NCBI GenBank assembly: GCA_013365365.1
Contig: JABVXU010000142.1
Span: 58,899-122,898 of the forward strand
Source: Cruorifilaria tuberocauda
Lineage: Eukaryota; Nematoda; Chromadorea; Rhabditida; Onchocercidae
DNA length: 64,000 nt
Direction: 5' to 3'
Shown one piece after another: positions 12,601-25,806 of this stretch. The notes beneath the pieces were generated by a model. That model saw only the letters and a list, made by a program, of their open reading frames with translations, searched no databases and was not told where the DNA came from. Position numbers and translations under genes: made by a program. The first letter of the stretch is position 1, and every line of letters begins with the position of its first letter.

Positions 12601-15600
12601 ACCGAATTACGTCAGCTGGTAGGGCACAAGGAGGATGCTTACGTGTTGCATGCTCATCCGATATTTGAGGACTATATTTTAAGCGGTGGTCATGATGGCT
12701 TTCTCATGGTATGATTTGATTTAATATTTATTTGGGAAAATGAAGAAATCTAGATCTCTTAGATTATACTGATAACCATAACTGAAAACAATTATGTAGG
12801 TGATTTCTAAAAAATGAAGCAAACTTTATAAGAATTGAAGTTTGGTTTTGTATAGGTTTGGAATGTTAATACGGGTTTTTTGGTAAAGCGGCATCAGAAT
12901 CTCATCGAAGGATCTGGGTATGGAGCTGTTTTCGATTTTGCAATTTCACCTGATGGTACTTTGGCTGCAGCTGTCGATTCGCATGGTCATCTCTCCATCC
13001 TTGGCGTTGGAACAAATCAAATGGCTAAAACCACTCCAAAAGAACAATTTTTCCATACTGATTACATGTTAGTTTTCTGGAAGGGTGAAAAGTAAATTGT
13101 AAATTTGCATGAAATCTCTCATTCGAAGTTTTGTTTGTAACTAACGCCCGGTATGAAACCCGGAAGTTAATCTGATAATGAAGAAGCTTGATTTTTGCAG
13201 TAAAGGAATCTTTTACTTTATTTATGATTGCATGATATGAATGGATATGAAATTGCAATTCCTTCAAATTAAGTGATTAAGGCCACTTATACTGGACGAG
13301 AACAATTATTTTGTGGATGAAGAAACGGAAATCACACCTCATCTTATGGGTCCGCCACGAATGGTTGATGCAGATGGCGTTGATTATGACGATGATATAC
13401 AAGCAATGGTACCTGGACGTGACCTGCTTTTACGAGTAATATTTCATGTATATTTCGTACATATTAAATGAAATTTTTTTGTACAAGATGAACTTGTTTA
13501 CGTAAACAATTGAAGTAATTATTGTAATCGAAGACACTTCATTTACTTAACACTCAAGATAAAATGCATTAAAAGATTTGTTAACCAATATAGTTTGTTG
13601 TTTCTAGGATGATAGCTTGATTCCACAAAATCCACCATGGCTATCGCGACAAATGGTTTGTACGTTACCCAAATCAACAGTTGAGATAAAAAATATGTAT
13701 TTGACTGAGTTAAGGGAACAGGAAGAAGATATTTTGCTGCGTGAAACGAACCGGACACGACCACGTGCTATTTCAATCAATGAACGAGTAAATTTTTTTA
13801 CTTTGCTGCATATTTTCATCACTGGTTACTTTTTTGTTAGTCTTTTAATAAAAAAGATAATTCTGAGTTATTCTTTTCTACTTGTAATTTGGTGAAATTT
13901 GTTTCAGAAAATTAATGTGATAAATACTGTTTCCCGAAGAAGACGGGCTGGTAAGTTTTCAAGACTTCCTTTAGTTTGATAAAATTATTTGAAGTAAATG
14001 TATCGATTTTGGGTTTTTTTAAAAAAAATTGGATTATGAAAATAATTTAGCATTAGAATAACATGCGATCTCAAAAAAGAAGCTGCAGCAACACTTATAT
14101 ATTATCTATCATGCTTTTTGCTGCGTAATGCTTGTGCAGGAAAAAACGACGTTTTATAGGAGTTCGTTGGTCAGAATGTTTTCCTCAGCGACAACGAAGA
14201 CTTCGAAATCAACAACCAGCAGATGAGACCGAAATTGATGATGATGTAACAGAGGTGTCTACTGCTGATTCATCATTTATCTCTACTTCGACGACTGATG
14301 ACGATATTTCGAGCGAAGATACAGCAAGTCCTGATGATTCAAGCGATAGTGATTATGTAATCAATACAAGGAGAAGTTCTGTGAGTTTGTATATATTGAC
14401 GAGCCTAATCTGACTTAATGTACATTGAAACTCTTTTATTAATTATATTACCCATTGCTGAAGGATTATGCAAACGGGAGCGGGGAATGAAAGATGTTGT
14501 TGAATGAATGTACAAAAATTCATCATTTTGAATTTAATATGGCGAAAAGGTTCGGTATGTGAATTCATATGAAGTAATCGATAACTAAAATCATTCTTTT
14601 AAAGTAATTTCATCCTTTATCTTGCACATCAGACACAATCTCATACTTCATCTTACACATCATATACATACGCGATAAGCGGATTTTAAATTTCATTATA
14701 TCTTAGTTTTTTTTAAGATTTTGCAAAAAAAGCAGTATTTTGCAGATCGACTTAGTAACTTGTCATTCTTGATGGTCTTTTAAATTTGGGAGCTCACAAA
14801 AATTTTTACCCAAAAGTACATTTAAAATCATTTATTTTTTTTTTTCAGAACCAGCGGCGAAGGAGAGTTGAAGTGGAGCTTGATGATGATGTTGTTACTC
14901 AAGATAGTGCTTCGCCGATTAGAACTTCAACACGAAGGCGTCGACGAATTGTAGTATCAGGTATAATCTTAATCTATATTAGTGATTATAAGACAAAACA
15001 AAAAAATAAAAAAACAAAACAAAAACGTTAAAGGAAAAAGACACCAAACAACAACAACCAGTTAAAGACTCAGTAGGAATTACCGCCAAAACATCCGTAA
15101 ACTACGTAACAAGAAAACCTAAAAATAGAAAATACAAAAAAATTCACTACAAAAGACTTACTATTTATTGCTACACGATTAATTCCTGGATGATTCCGTT
15201 AGATTTTGCTATCTACATGTTTTACTATTTTATAAGATTGGTTCCAGATGAAACCGGGGATGCACGATCAGTTGATGATAATTCAAATGATAAAAAATGT
15301 GAACCATCCTCTTCAATTTCATTGAGTTACATCGATGCGGAACCAGGACCATCAAATGTCCGATCGTCGCAATCTACAGCTTTACATTCATCAGCTGATA
15401 GTATGTCGGGTATTTCTACTTCACATTCACCATCTGAACAGGACGCATCGCCTATTTCTTTAGAAAATTACGATGCTGACGCTGATTTTCCACGATGGAT
15501 GCGTTTAACACAACCGCTTCGATTTCCATATATCGCACAAATCGGAGATGAGGTAGTCTATTTCAGACAAGGTAGGTTTACTTTATCAACTGAGTAAATA

Positions 15601-18600
15601 AATTTTTGCGATTGTGTTAGATCACTAGAAATTAAATTAACGCAATGAAGATGTACTTTCTCTAGCGAAGATTTCTTTTAGGACACGAATTTTACTTACA
15701 TGCCGTAGAAACAAGAGGTTTATATCACGTTACTCATAGACTCAAACCATTGGCTCAGCTAAACGCCGAAGAATTTTGCATCGTTGAAGAGGTTAGATAT
15801 TTCTCCGTATTCGATTTGAATCTAGAATTTCTATTTATTTAATTCGTATCGGCATAATTAATATCTTCAATAATTGGCCGTTGAAGATCGACGGTGTTGT
15901 GCAGTATACTATCATGTTATTAACATGGTTGAAAATCTTTCGACTGGTTAACATTTGTTGAGCGTTTGACTTGGTTGAAGTATTCGCAGTTTAAGTTGAC
16001 TAAAAATTTAAGTTTCTTAAGATTAATGCAAAATTTCAGATTAGATATCTGAGAAAACCATATAGATTAACCGCAGTGAAGCTTGCGCAGACAAATGCAG
16101 CTGGTGTACGAACCGGACTTATATTTTCAGTGAAGTAAGTGCTCCTGTTTTGTCTGATATATCTGAGCCAATTGATATACTTTTGATATACCAGCTGATA
16201 TACTTTTGCACTGAATCTTATGTTGCTTGTGCAAGTATGAGAAATGGTTTTCTCTTTTTTCTTTGCGAGATACATAAATTTGTTCAATCTGTTGAGTAGC
16301 TAAGAATTTAGCTGCTTTAATTAGTTTGACTATTCTCATTATATGATTGAACTTAATTTCAGATTCCATGATATGGAAAATGTGCCGGACTTTATTATTT
16401 TACGACATCTTTATGATGAATCAGTGGCACGTCGTTATCAACCGGGCACACGAATTGAAATTATTTTGGATAATCACTGGTGGACTGGTACAATTGATAA
16501 AAAGGAAGTACATGATGAAGAAAATTATCCAAGGTTTATCGTCTTATAATTGGCTGCCAAAAGTACTTTTTTTTGCAGGAAGATTTAGGCACCATTTCAA
16601 CAAAACTTTTTTGGAAAAAATTTGATCAGTAAACTCATTTTGTGTAAATTGTTTCAGGTCGAATTGGTATTGTCTCACAGTTAGATGGGATACTGGAGAA
16701 GATGAAAAGATGAGTCCGTGGGATGTACAACCTCAACAACCAAATCGACGTTCGGGTACAGTCTTGAATTTTATTTGCTACTTGAACCAGAAGTATAATG
16801 AGACACATGAATTAATATCTGTGTATATCATGAATTTAATTTGAATGCTAGAATTTTAGTTGATATTAACTACAGCGAAGAAGAAAAAAAATAATCAGTG
16901 TTGTCACCTTATTGTTTATCTGTATTATTACTGCTTATTTCATAATGATCTGAAGGTATTGCAAGCGAAGAAGATCAGGTGTTGTTTTCCCAATATCCAG
17001 TCAATGAACGAGATTGGATGGGTGCAGTGGAGGGTATCAATGCATGTTCAGAACGTATCATCGACGCTGTGAGAAGCATGGAAGATGATCCTCATATAAA
17101 ACCATTCGCAGCACCTGTCAACTTAACTGAATATCCGGATTACTTGTGGGATGTGGATTATCCAATTGATTTGAGTACGATTATTGAACGAGTCAAAAAT
17201 CGATTTTACAGGTTTAGTGATCAGAATGATTTTTGGGCATCCAAAATCTATTATTAGTGACTAAAAATTCCTGCAGTTTCAGTCGCAACAATTATCCAGT
17301 CTTATGTCTTATCTTCACTAAATTTTCGCAATATTTTTATATAGAATAATGACATATCGGTTGAAGTGCTTTTCGAGAAGCTACGCAGAACTGTTCATAA
17401 CATATCAGTAATGACGCTACCATGCTGCATACATCATCGAATGCCGATTAATTAATTTGTCGTAAAATTTGCAGAAGATTGGCAAGTTTAGAACAGGATA
17501 TTCGCTATATTGCAATAAATGCACGTCTTTTTAATCAGCCTAACAGTGAAATTGTTCGAAATTCCAGGGTTTTGGTCGAAACACTCATTCGTTATCTGAA
17601 GTAACTTTCTTTTCAGTTATTTTATTGAGTAATTTGAATTACATTCCATATATTCATTCATTATATTCTATTTAGAAATCTCTCGATTCCATTTTTACAA
17701 TAGAGAAATAGATGTGAGGAAAATTTCAATATCAGACATGAAGACGAGGAGATTAATGCTCATAAACCTAATTATCCGAATTATTTTTAAAAATTAATGA
17801 ATCCTTGTGTAGAATCCTTGACAGAAATATTTTCTCATTGCACTTTTCATTTCATTTTATTGCAATTACAGATGAATATACCCTGTCAAGCGTAGTGCAA
17901 CTCAGTAGTCCTTTTTTTTGTAGTTTCTAATCAGATTTAATTTCAGCGACATTCAATATACGGATGCCATGGAGTTATTTCGTGTTCTGAAAGCTGGACA
18001 AGATAGTGAATTAAGAGAATACAATAATTTGAAGCAGTATGTCAAGGTTACAGTTGAAGAAATGAAAAAAGAGCCATCTTCGGTTGCAAAGAAGACAAAG
18101 CATCGATCGCGTGGTAGTGCCATATCACCGATTTCTTCTGTGGATCTTCCTTCCGAGTGGTATGTCGAATGTGTGGATGTGCTGCAAGAAGTGATGGCAG
18201 AGCGAACTTCAGCTCATTTTATCAGTTCTGGCAATGAGGTCAGTGTCCTATGTTTCACAAAATATGCAGAACTTAAATCGGCCCTAATACTGATGTCTCA
18301 CGATTACTCCTGCATGATCAATCTTTGCTGTTAAATAATGTGTGATGTACATGTACTTATGTTTAATATATTGCTAGTCTGCTTATCATCACTTCATAAT
18401 GTTATTTTTATACAAAACAGTTCTTAAATTAATACTACCTGACAAAGTCAGTACCTGTTTGGTTCTGAAGAAAAAACGATTATGATAATTCTATTTAATC
18501 AACCTATTTTCTTTCGTAATTTTTCCGGATATATTTTGTTGAATGAATTCATTAAGTCTAGGTTCCAGGATTTCTGGAATAAAGGTAATGATATACTATG

Positions 18601-21600
18601 AGAGAAGTGCGAAAAAACTAATAAAAGCATCAAGTGGCATAATTAGCACTTAACACCTTCATTTATCTCCATTTTGTTTACCAGAGAGTTTTAACGATAC
18701 TATCAAAGGATCTATGTCAAGACTTCCATTCTTTTTCCTTTTTTATTAAATAAAGGAAAATTCATATTTCAGTGGCTTGCGGATGTATTTTCATCATATG
18801 ATGATTTATTGACTGTGAAGGAAAAGGTTATCACACGGGCTTATAGCAGTCCATTAGAAGTTGTTAATGCAGTAAAAACCTTGATGCAGGCATGTCGAAA
18901 TGCTGTTGATAATAAACGGTCACCGGTAAGAATTTGTGTTCAGCTTTACTTTTTCAGATTTAATTGAAGTATTTCCATTCTAAATAGTGATGGTATTATA
19001 TTTGGTCGTTTCTTTATCGTACAGGATTTCTCATTCTCATTAATCTTAATACTACCTTGCTGAGACATCACTTCATACCAATCACAGCTGTTATATTTGT
19101 TTTCCATTCGTATTATACGATATTGACTATTTGAATAAACACTCTTGTGTGGGAAAACTTAGCCTATTGCTTACATAGTATTTTCTTTCCCGTTAACACA
19201 TATAACCAAATTTTTTCATTTAACAATTATTGAATAGTTCATTTAAATTGCATCAGGATCTCACGATACCCACTTCTAATACATGGCAGCAGTAAATTAA
19301 TCAAAATTAACTAACAACTGTTTCTTATTTTTTAGGTTTTTCGCGATAGCTTAGCGTGTGCTGCATCATTTGATAGCAAGATGGCACCTGTAGTAGCGAA
19401 ATGGCAACGTATGAGACAGTCAGAAACACCATCAACTGCAAATGAGTCTGAAGGTCATCATTTACGAGATCGACCAAAGAATTCACATGTCTATAACACA
19501 AGAAGGTAGTTATGGCATCGTATTTTAATTTGTTTAAAATATTTTTATTTTTTGAGAGCATATTGTTTTTATTTCGAGAGATTTCGAAAGTTATAGGACA
19601 TTTAATATTTTAATACTTTAATTTATGTAAAGAAGTATCAATTTCAGTCGTCATGAAGAAAAGCAGTTTGGCGATGAAAAAAATAGAGCATCAACAAGTA
19701 CAACCACACCTGTTCGTTCGGGACGATCTGGGAGAATGCCAAGCGGATATTATCGAAATTTGAACAATGGCATATATATTGCACAGGACAAAGGTTACTC
19801 ACATTTGTAATTTTTGCGAAATTTTTATTTCTATATATAGTTGCCTAATACATGTTATAATATACGTTTCACGTCAATTTTTTGCAGATTTTTCAAATTT
19901 GGAGTCTTCTGCATGGCCTAATAATCATCAAGTTAGTTCTGTTTTCCCCCTTTTTTTTTGCTTTGTTTTTGACAACTTCACATATATGCAGGTATGGAGA
20001 AAATTCTGTATTTTATAATATAGTTTAAGGCAAGATCTTAGAAGTATAATGAGATTTGATTTCATTGCCATTTAAAAATGACAGTGTTGGTCAGTTATTT
20101 ATTCCAGGATACTGGACGTGCAAGGAGAAATACCGTCGAATGCAATCATGCGAGGTGCTTTTATGTTGCTGTTTTGAGGAAGAAAGAAAAGCAGTTATTC
20201 TCCCAAATAGATTTTTTTTTGCTTAGCCTTTTTTATTTAATTTTTCCAGGAATCGTGAAAGTTATGGAAATGGTGATGTACAATCGGCAGATCAACCAGG
20301 TTTGTTTTTAGAAGTTAGACTCTAACTCAGTTTCCTAATTGATTCTCTAGTTGTATTATTAATTCATCGTAATAAGATTAAATAAATATCGTCAGGAGTT
20401 GTTAACATTATAATCTCTCTTGGAATGTTTTCCCAATGTTCAAATATTCTGATTTAAAGGTCATATTTAGTGGTTTTGGATGCAACATTATTATTGCTAT
20501 TTCATAACAGTGAATTGAAAATGAAATATGTCGTTCCTATAGAATTTTAAAATATGTTCTTATGATTAAAAAATATGTCGATAAGAATGGATAATAAAAA
20601 TCCTTCTAGTTCATGTTGTATATTATTTATAGGGCCATCTGGACTGCAGAACAAAAACAGCTTGATGAGCGTGAGGAGAAGCCTGAGAAAAAGGGAGAAA
20701 CGTTACAATTTGTTAGTTTTTTTTTAAACGATTTTTACGGATAGTTCCCAAGAACGAGATTTTTTCTGCTTGAACAGATGTTTTTATTTTCTATTCACTA
20801 CGTTGTATGTGTGCACATTTGTTCCTTTATTATTTCATCAGCAATTCAGTAAATTATCAACAGTCCCATAACTAGTTTTATTAGTTATCTTGATAAAATT
20901 TTCATTGCTGAAAGATTTATTTTTAGTGGTACAGTGACAGGAACGGATGAAAGTGATCAAGAAACAATAAAGGATAATGACGTTTTATACGATGGCAGTA
21001 CAGCTGAAGTAGACGATGATCCTTTAAGTGACTGTAGTTGGAATATGCGAACAAATAGTACGAAGAAAAATAAAAAGTGAGTTCCTAATTTTTCTTTTGC
21101 TGCTGAAAGAGAGCGGACCAATCAGTTTTATAAAAATTTTTTAAATCTTATGTTGCATTTGGCGCGAAACTATCATAAATTTAAGGACATGATTTCATTG
21201 AAACATGATTTCAATTTGAAAGTACTTAATTAACAGTTTAATTGTATTAATTTTATTGAATTATGATTAAAATTTTGTTGCGCTTCTCAAAATCTAGTTT
21301 TCAGTTATCGAAAACGAACATGCGGAAATCAAGAAGCTGTGGAAATTAACAAGAAGCGACGTCGGCAAACTACACTGAAAAAAATTAGGGACGATGCAAA
21401 TTCAATACCGTACTCCGTTGGTGGGCAAGATTCACCGACAACAAGATCGTATATTACAAGAAATCGTCAAGCACATGTAAATCATATGACTGCACGAACA
21501 AATGGTGACAGTTATCCGCGGATTGGATTAAGGCGATCTGTCCAACGAAATGTCAATTATAACGAGAATGGAGTTAGTGATGATGATAACGATGATGAGG

Positions 21601-21650
21601 CATCGAATAGCAGTGCAAAACGGAAAAGGAGTCGTAGGCATGATAAATAA
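7901..21650 (+). CDS. PHIP: BRWD/PHIP-family bromodomain and WD-repeat protein
   Basis: Chromatin reader of the PHIP/BRWD1/BRWD3 family (nuclear; DCAF-type WD40 plus Tudor-bromodomain). Thirty-five exons give about 1,693 residues (human PHIP 1,821): 7901-7961 (tentative), 8345-8433, 8911-8970, 9126-9273, 9366-9505, 10029-10127, 10380-10528, 11404-11577, 11725-11896, 12046-12176, 12271-12317, 12476-12708, 12856-13067, 13282-13435, 13608-13787, 13908-13950, 14160-14380, 14849-14960, 15248-15571, 15682-15791, 16040-16134, 16363-16533, 16658-16755, 16956-17211, 17475-17600, 17947-18238, 18773-18925, 19336-19505, 19648-19793, 19888-19931, 20108-20154, 20250-20299, 20633-20711, 20927-21076, 21305-21650. 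Landmarks: [10 protein letters not shown] at the N-terminus; WD40 repeats about residues 165-620 ([42 protein letters not shown]); a low-complexity acidic/basic linker; cryptic Tudor ([12 protein letters not shown] to EKMSPWDVQ); bromodomain 1 about 1080-1210 with FNQPNS; a divergent bromodomain 2; a basic tail. Start codon and the 12317/12476 junction are least certain. Confidence 0.9.
9597..9635. repeat. (TA)n(GA)n microsatellite in a BRWD intron
   Basis: A TA run passes directly into a GA run within the intron after the 9366-9505 exon. Simple-sequence repeat with no other inferred role. Confidence 0.9.
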
Positions 21651-24128
21651 AAATTTTGCTATTCTCTGCAGTGTTCAACTTTGAGTTTATTGTATTTAAA
21701 ATTTTTTGCATAGATTCAATTAAAAGAATCGGACGTGTCTATGATATGTTTAAAAATTCAACGTATATACCGTTAAATCATTTAAGATTTAGATACTGTT
21801 TTGCATTTTTTTAATACCAGAAATGGCGAAACTTCTCACTTTAGCATTAGCTAAGTTTTGCATTCCAACTTTTTTGAAAGTTATTGATTAATTTGATGGA
21901 GGCCTAAATGACTGGGTTCTATAAACCGTTGATATTACACAGAAGCGATTCTATTTGTGTGATATCATCGATCTTCTCGTAACGTTTATGTATTTTGTTT
22001 ATATTTTTACTCATTTCCCGGTTATTATTATCATTTATACGATGTGAAGAAGAGATTTCCATATTAGTTAAAGCCAGTTATGGACATGATTAGTATTTGA
22101 CTTTATACATATGTTGTATTATAAAGGTTAACATCAAAGCTTCTTCTTATGAAAAATTATATTTTAAAAGTTGATCAAATTGTTAATCTTCCCTTATTGT
22201 AAAAGTATTATTGTTTCTAATATGGCTGAAGTGTTTTTTTTTCATTAAGCCAGTTATTATGTCTCATACATTTGTATCTCGGCTAAAATACGGAACAAAC
22301 GGATATTTCTTGAAAAATTTTTTCCCAAATTTCTGTATAAATGTACTGTCTTCGATAACTAGATTTGAATATCATAGCTCTTGATTTTTTTCATTTGTCA
22401 ATGATTTGCATGCTGAAACACTAGAAATTTGCAAAATCGAATATATTTGAGTTATTTTGCCTACAATTTGAAATAGGAATCAAATAATTTTGATTTTGAA
22501 TGAATACGTTTGTGTAGCGCTTAAATTTTAAGCTCATTTTTCAATTTGTATATCTCTCGTTTCCTTTGTTGATTTTAATTTTTTTTTGTTCGTAAATTGA
22601 AATTTCCTGTAAAAATTTTGCTTTTCAAGTTATGTGCTATCATTCACTAAAGAAAATTAAACGCATTCGTACAGACATTCTATGATTTCATTAAAATTAA
22701 AATTTTCCCGAGCGTCTTCAATTATAAATTTAGGAAATAGGACAGTCAGGTAATAGAATCAGCCGTTAGCATTTACACGGAGTGAAAATGAATAGAATTT
22801 ATCTGTCTTACTAATATAGCAAAAGTGTTGCTATTTGCCAATTAAGGAAGTTATCATTCATTTACAAAATCAATCAAAGTTCTTACCAATTGCATATTAT
22901 CAATTATTATTAGAGTTATAGTCTGTGAACTCTTTCTCACATATGAAGTACTCAAATTTAAATTAATATTCATTGCTATACGAATTTATGCTCATAAGTA
23001 ACTCGGGGACTACTTAAACGTAGTCATTATTAGTAATACTAATTGTTAATAAGACAAAAGATACTGAAACAATTGACGTAATTCTCATACAGTAGTATGG
23101 TAATACACTTGATAGATTATTTTTCTCAAATCTTCTTTACTGATTAGAAACAGATCTCTCGTAATTTTTTCACGAACGTTTAACTCTGCTTATTATAAAC
23201 TATCCATGATACTGTTGTTATCAGTAATGTTAAATTAAAGATTAGTTGTTTCCAAATCACATTTAAAAGATATTTTTTACTATTCATAATATAAAAAATA
23301 TTCGATGAAATTCTGCTATACCAATCAATCATAATAATTCAATAAATCAAGGTTTATTTTTATAAATTTAATAATTAATAATGAACCAATAAATTAAGTG
23401 GAATTTTATCTAATTGTTATTTTGCTTGAAAATTTTATCACCTAAAAATTTGCCGAATTTATCAAACTATACATTATCCAATCATTAATTACCATATGAT
23501 AATTTCAACTATTCGAACAGTTTATCTTCAGCGAATGCAATTTTTAAAATTAAACATTAATGAGAATTCTCATTAAATGAATGCATTGTTGTCAATAGCA
23601 ACGATAATGTGGCAAATAAATGATAAATTATTTTCTTGAAGTTTATTATTTTTGAAAATTTGTTTAGTTCGATAGATTTCGAGGGAATTCTCGACTTATA
23701 ATACTTAATTAGGAACATTGCATGATAATAATGTTAAATTAATAATATTACTAAATTATGTAATTATCCTTTCACTCTTTTACGTAAAGATTATGTCTTA
23801 CGTATCCATTGCGTAAAGATTATACGTACTACGTATCTAATATTTGTAGGAGAAATGACGCAAAGTTGCTTTCACGTATCATTGACGCCAAAAAGTTTAA
23901 CTTTCAAGTTCAAGATGAGATCGACTGTTTCATTTTTGTCACAGCTACTAAGTCAATAAAAAATTATTCTTTGTCTAACTCACGTTATTTCAACCTTTCC
24001 CAATCTTTCTCTTATTGGAGTTATAGCTTCATAAATTGTTATCCGTCTTTTTTCATGATCACTTTCTGTTTCTTTTAATTTATTATTAATTACTAATTTA
24101 GGTTAGTTAATAAGTGCATCAAACAACA
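21651..24128. other. Intergenic region, BRWD to BBIP1
   Basis: About 2.4 kb of AT-rich DNA after the BRWD stop codon. The first part will contain the 3' UTR. No exon, repeat array or RNA gene was recognised. At 24097-24101 there is a TTTAG, 27 nt before the BBIP1 ATG, a possible trans-splice acceptor. Confidence 0.55.
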
Positions 24129-24812
24129 ATGAGTAATGAACTGAAAGAAATATTGGACGCTAGTAATGGTCTTCTATTTTGTGAGGAAGAGCTTAGTCCA
24201 GTTTTTTGCAAACCGAAACTTATTCCACTCAAATCGGTAACCCTTGAAAAGTTGGAAAAAATGCAAAATGAAGCAATGGAAATGATGAAGAAGATGGAAG
24301 AGAGCAAAAATGCAGCACTAACAAAGGTAATTTTTCCATCGTCACATTAGTTTTAGATTAAATAAATGATTCCGATATATGTTTCAGATAAATGAAATTA
24401 TAATGTGAATTACCTTTAAATTCTGAGTCTATCATTTATAATTAGCTGATACAAGCACTTTATAACGCAAATATGGCGTTAAGAAGAGCATATTTCAATG
24501 AATAGCTTATAGATTCCTTGTCAAAAAAAGCTCTTGAAGATATTAGTATCTCCATTAGTCACATTAGTGAAGTGGCGTGTGCTGATGGAAAATTCGAGAA
24601 GAACCCTGCTTACTATCAATATATCAGGCTATTTTTATTAGGTTTTCATCATAATTGATCTCAAATAACATGAAAATATAAAAAATCACAAATCACAATG
24701 TAAATTTCAGGAAAACACAGAATATAATCCAAGTAAGTCGGGAGGAAGCACTACTGATATTTGGATTGCTGAAGGAAATCAGGAAACAACAACAATAAAA
24801 ACAACATCCTAA
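24129..24812 (+). CDS. bbip-1: BBSome-interacting protein 1 (BBIP1/BBIP10/BBS18)
   Basis: Small subunit of the BBSome, the ciliary membrane-protein trafficking coat. Two exons, 24129-24326 and 24711-24812, join in phase 0 to give 99 residues; human BBIP1 is similarly short. The diagnostic core is FCKPKLIPLKSVTLEKLEKM (residues about 26-45), nearly identical to human CKPKLLPLKSLTLEKLEKM, followed by a predicted helix rich in M, K and E. The C-terminal exon is Ser/Thr-rich and not obviously conserved. The chosen ATG is the first after the TTTAG acceptor. The gene is convergent with the mitochondrial S6 gene, 50 bp between stop codons. In nematodes it would be expected to act in ciliated sensory neurons. 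Confidence 0.9.
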
Positions 24813-24862
24813 TCTTATAACTTATAATAACATTCATCAGATAACGTTTAAATATACTTTGA

Positions 24863-25806
24863 CTAATCATCTTTTCGAGGTTTGGCTTTACCGGTAAATT
24901 CCGGTTCTGCTATCGGATAAGACTTCGGGATAGCCTTCCATTCCTTTTCTGTCCGTTTGTAAATCATTTGTCGTGTGTAATGCCCCAATTTTTGACTATC
25001 ACGCAAAGCTTTTACTGATTCTCTGAAAAAGAGGTACAAAGATTTCTATATATATATATATATATATTCATATTTTTATCATCAATCATTTTGTAGATTG
25101 TTTGGCATTCGTTCTTTATGTGTACAGCTTGACAGAACAGCATTTGATATCATACAAATTGCTGATTTACAATAACACAGTTAGTTTCTGGATTAAATAT
25201 GAATGATATTTTAACATGAAGATGAAAAGCTGAAAGAAAAAAGTTTAAAATTAAACCAAATGAGAAAATCAAATTAAATTACCTTTCTGCTGGTGGTTTT
25301 AACAATTCTGCTAAATTGCAATGAATTGGTTTTTGCGGCTTTTCATGAACATAGACAACGTGAATTAAGTCCAAGTCGTTGTGCAAGATTGTACTTGTTG
25401 CATCACGTACTGAGCGTGGCATGAATGCTTTGATTAGGAAGTAGCTAAAATACGAGATGAAAATTAAAAATTTTTTTTGTTAATCATAATTATTATCATT
25501 CCAGTATTCGGTAAAATGAAATCAATAAATAAACTTACTTTGATGTGTATACATGTTCCTCTGTTTGCCTTCTTATTCGTCTAAACGGGAGATCACGATG
25601 TCCAAGACTTTCCAATTTTTCAATTATAGCACCGTTATCAAGCAGAACCTTTGCGGCACGACGTATAGTGGTAAATAATTCCGGCTGTAAAATATGAAAT
25701 TAATTTTAAAATGATGAGGATAAGAAATTTCGACAAAAATAGGACTTTAAAAAACGTTAACCTTTGCTAGAGATCGGGTAATTAAGGTAATTTCATATGA
25801 TGGCAT
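24863..25806 (-). CDS. mrps-6: Mitochondrial small-subunit ribosomal protein bS6m (MRPS6)
   Basis: Component of the mitochondrial ribosome small subunit. Four minus-strand exons, 25762-25806, 25539-25684, 25283-25444 and 24863-25022, join in frame to give 170 residues. The N-terminus MPSYEITLITRSLAK and the following PELFTTIRRAAKVLLDNGAI and LESLGHRDLPFRR match human MRPS6 (MPRYELALILKAMQRPE, RGAIVRDLENLGERALPYR). The ferredoxin-like S6 fold spans about residues 1-115. The remaining 55 residues form a nematode extension rich in charged residues (KRTEKEWKAIPKSYP), longer than the human protein (125). No separate mitochondrial presequence precedes the fold, as in human MRPS6. A TTTAG lies roughly 47 nt upstream of the ATG. 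Confidence 0.93.
25045..25070. repeat. (TA)n microsatellite in an MRPS6 intron
   Basis: A run of about 11 TA dinucleotides inside the intron between the last two MRPS6 exons. Confidence 0.9.

Noticed and set aside
14132..14159. Extension of the BRWD exon at 14160 to the GTGCAG at 14134-14139
   Set aside because: It would shift phase against the preceding exon (13908-13950) and hit TAG; the TTTATAG acceptor at 14159 keeps the frame.
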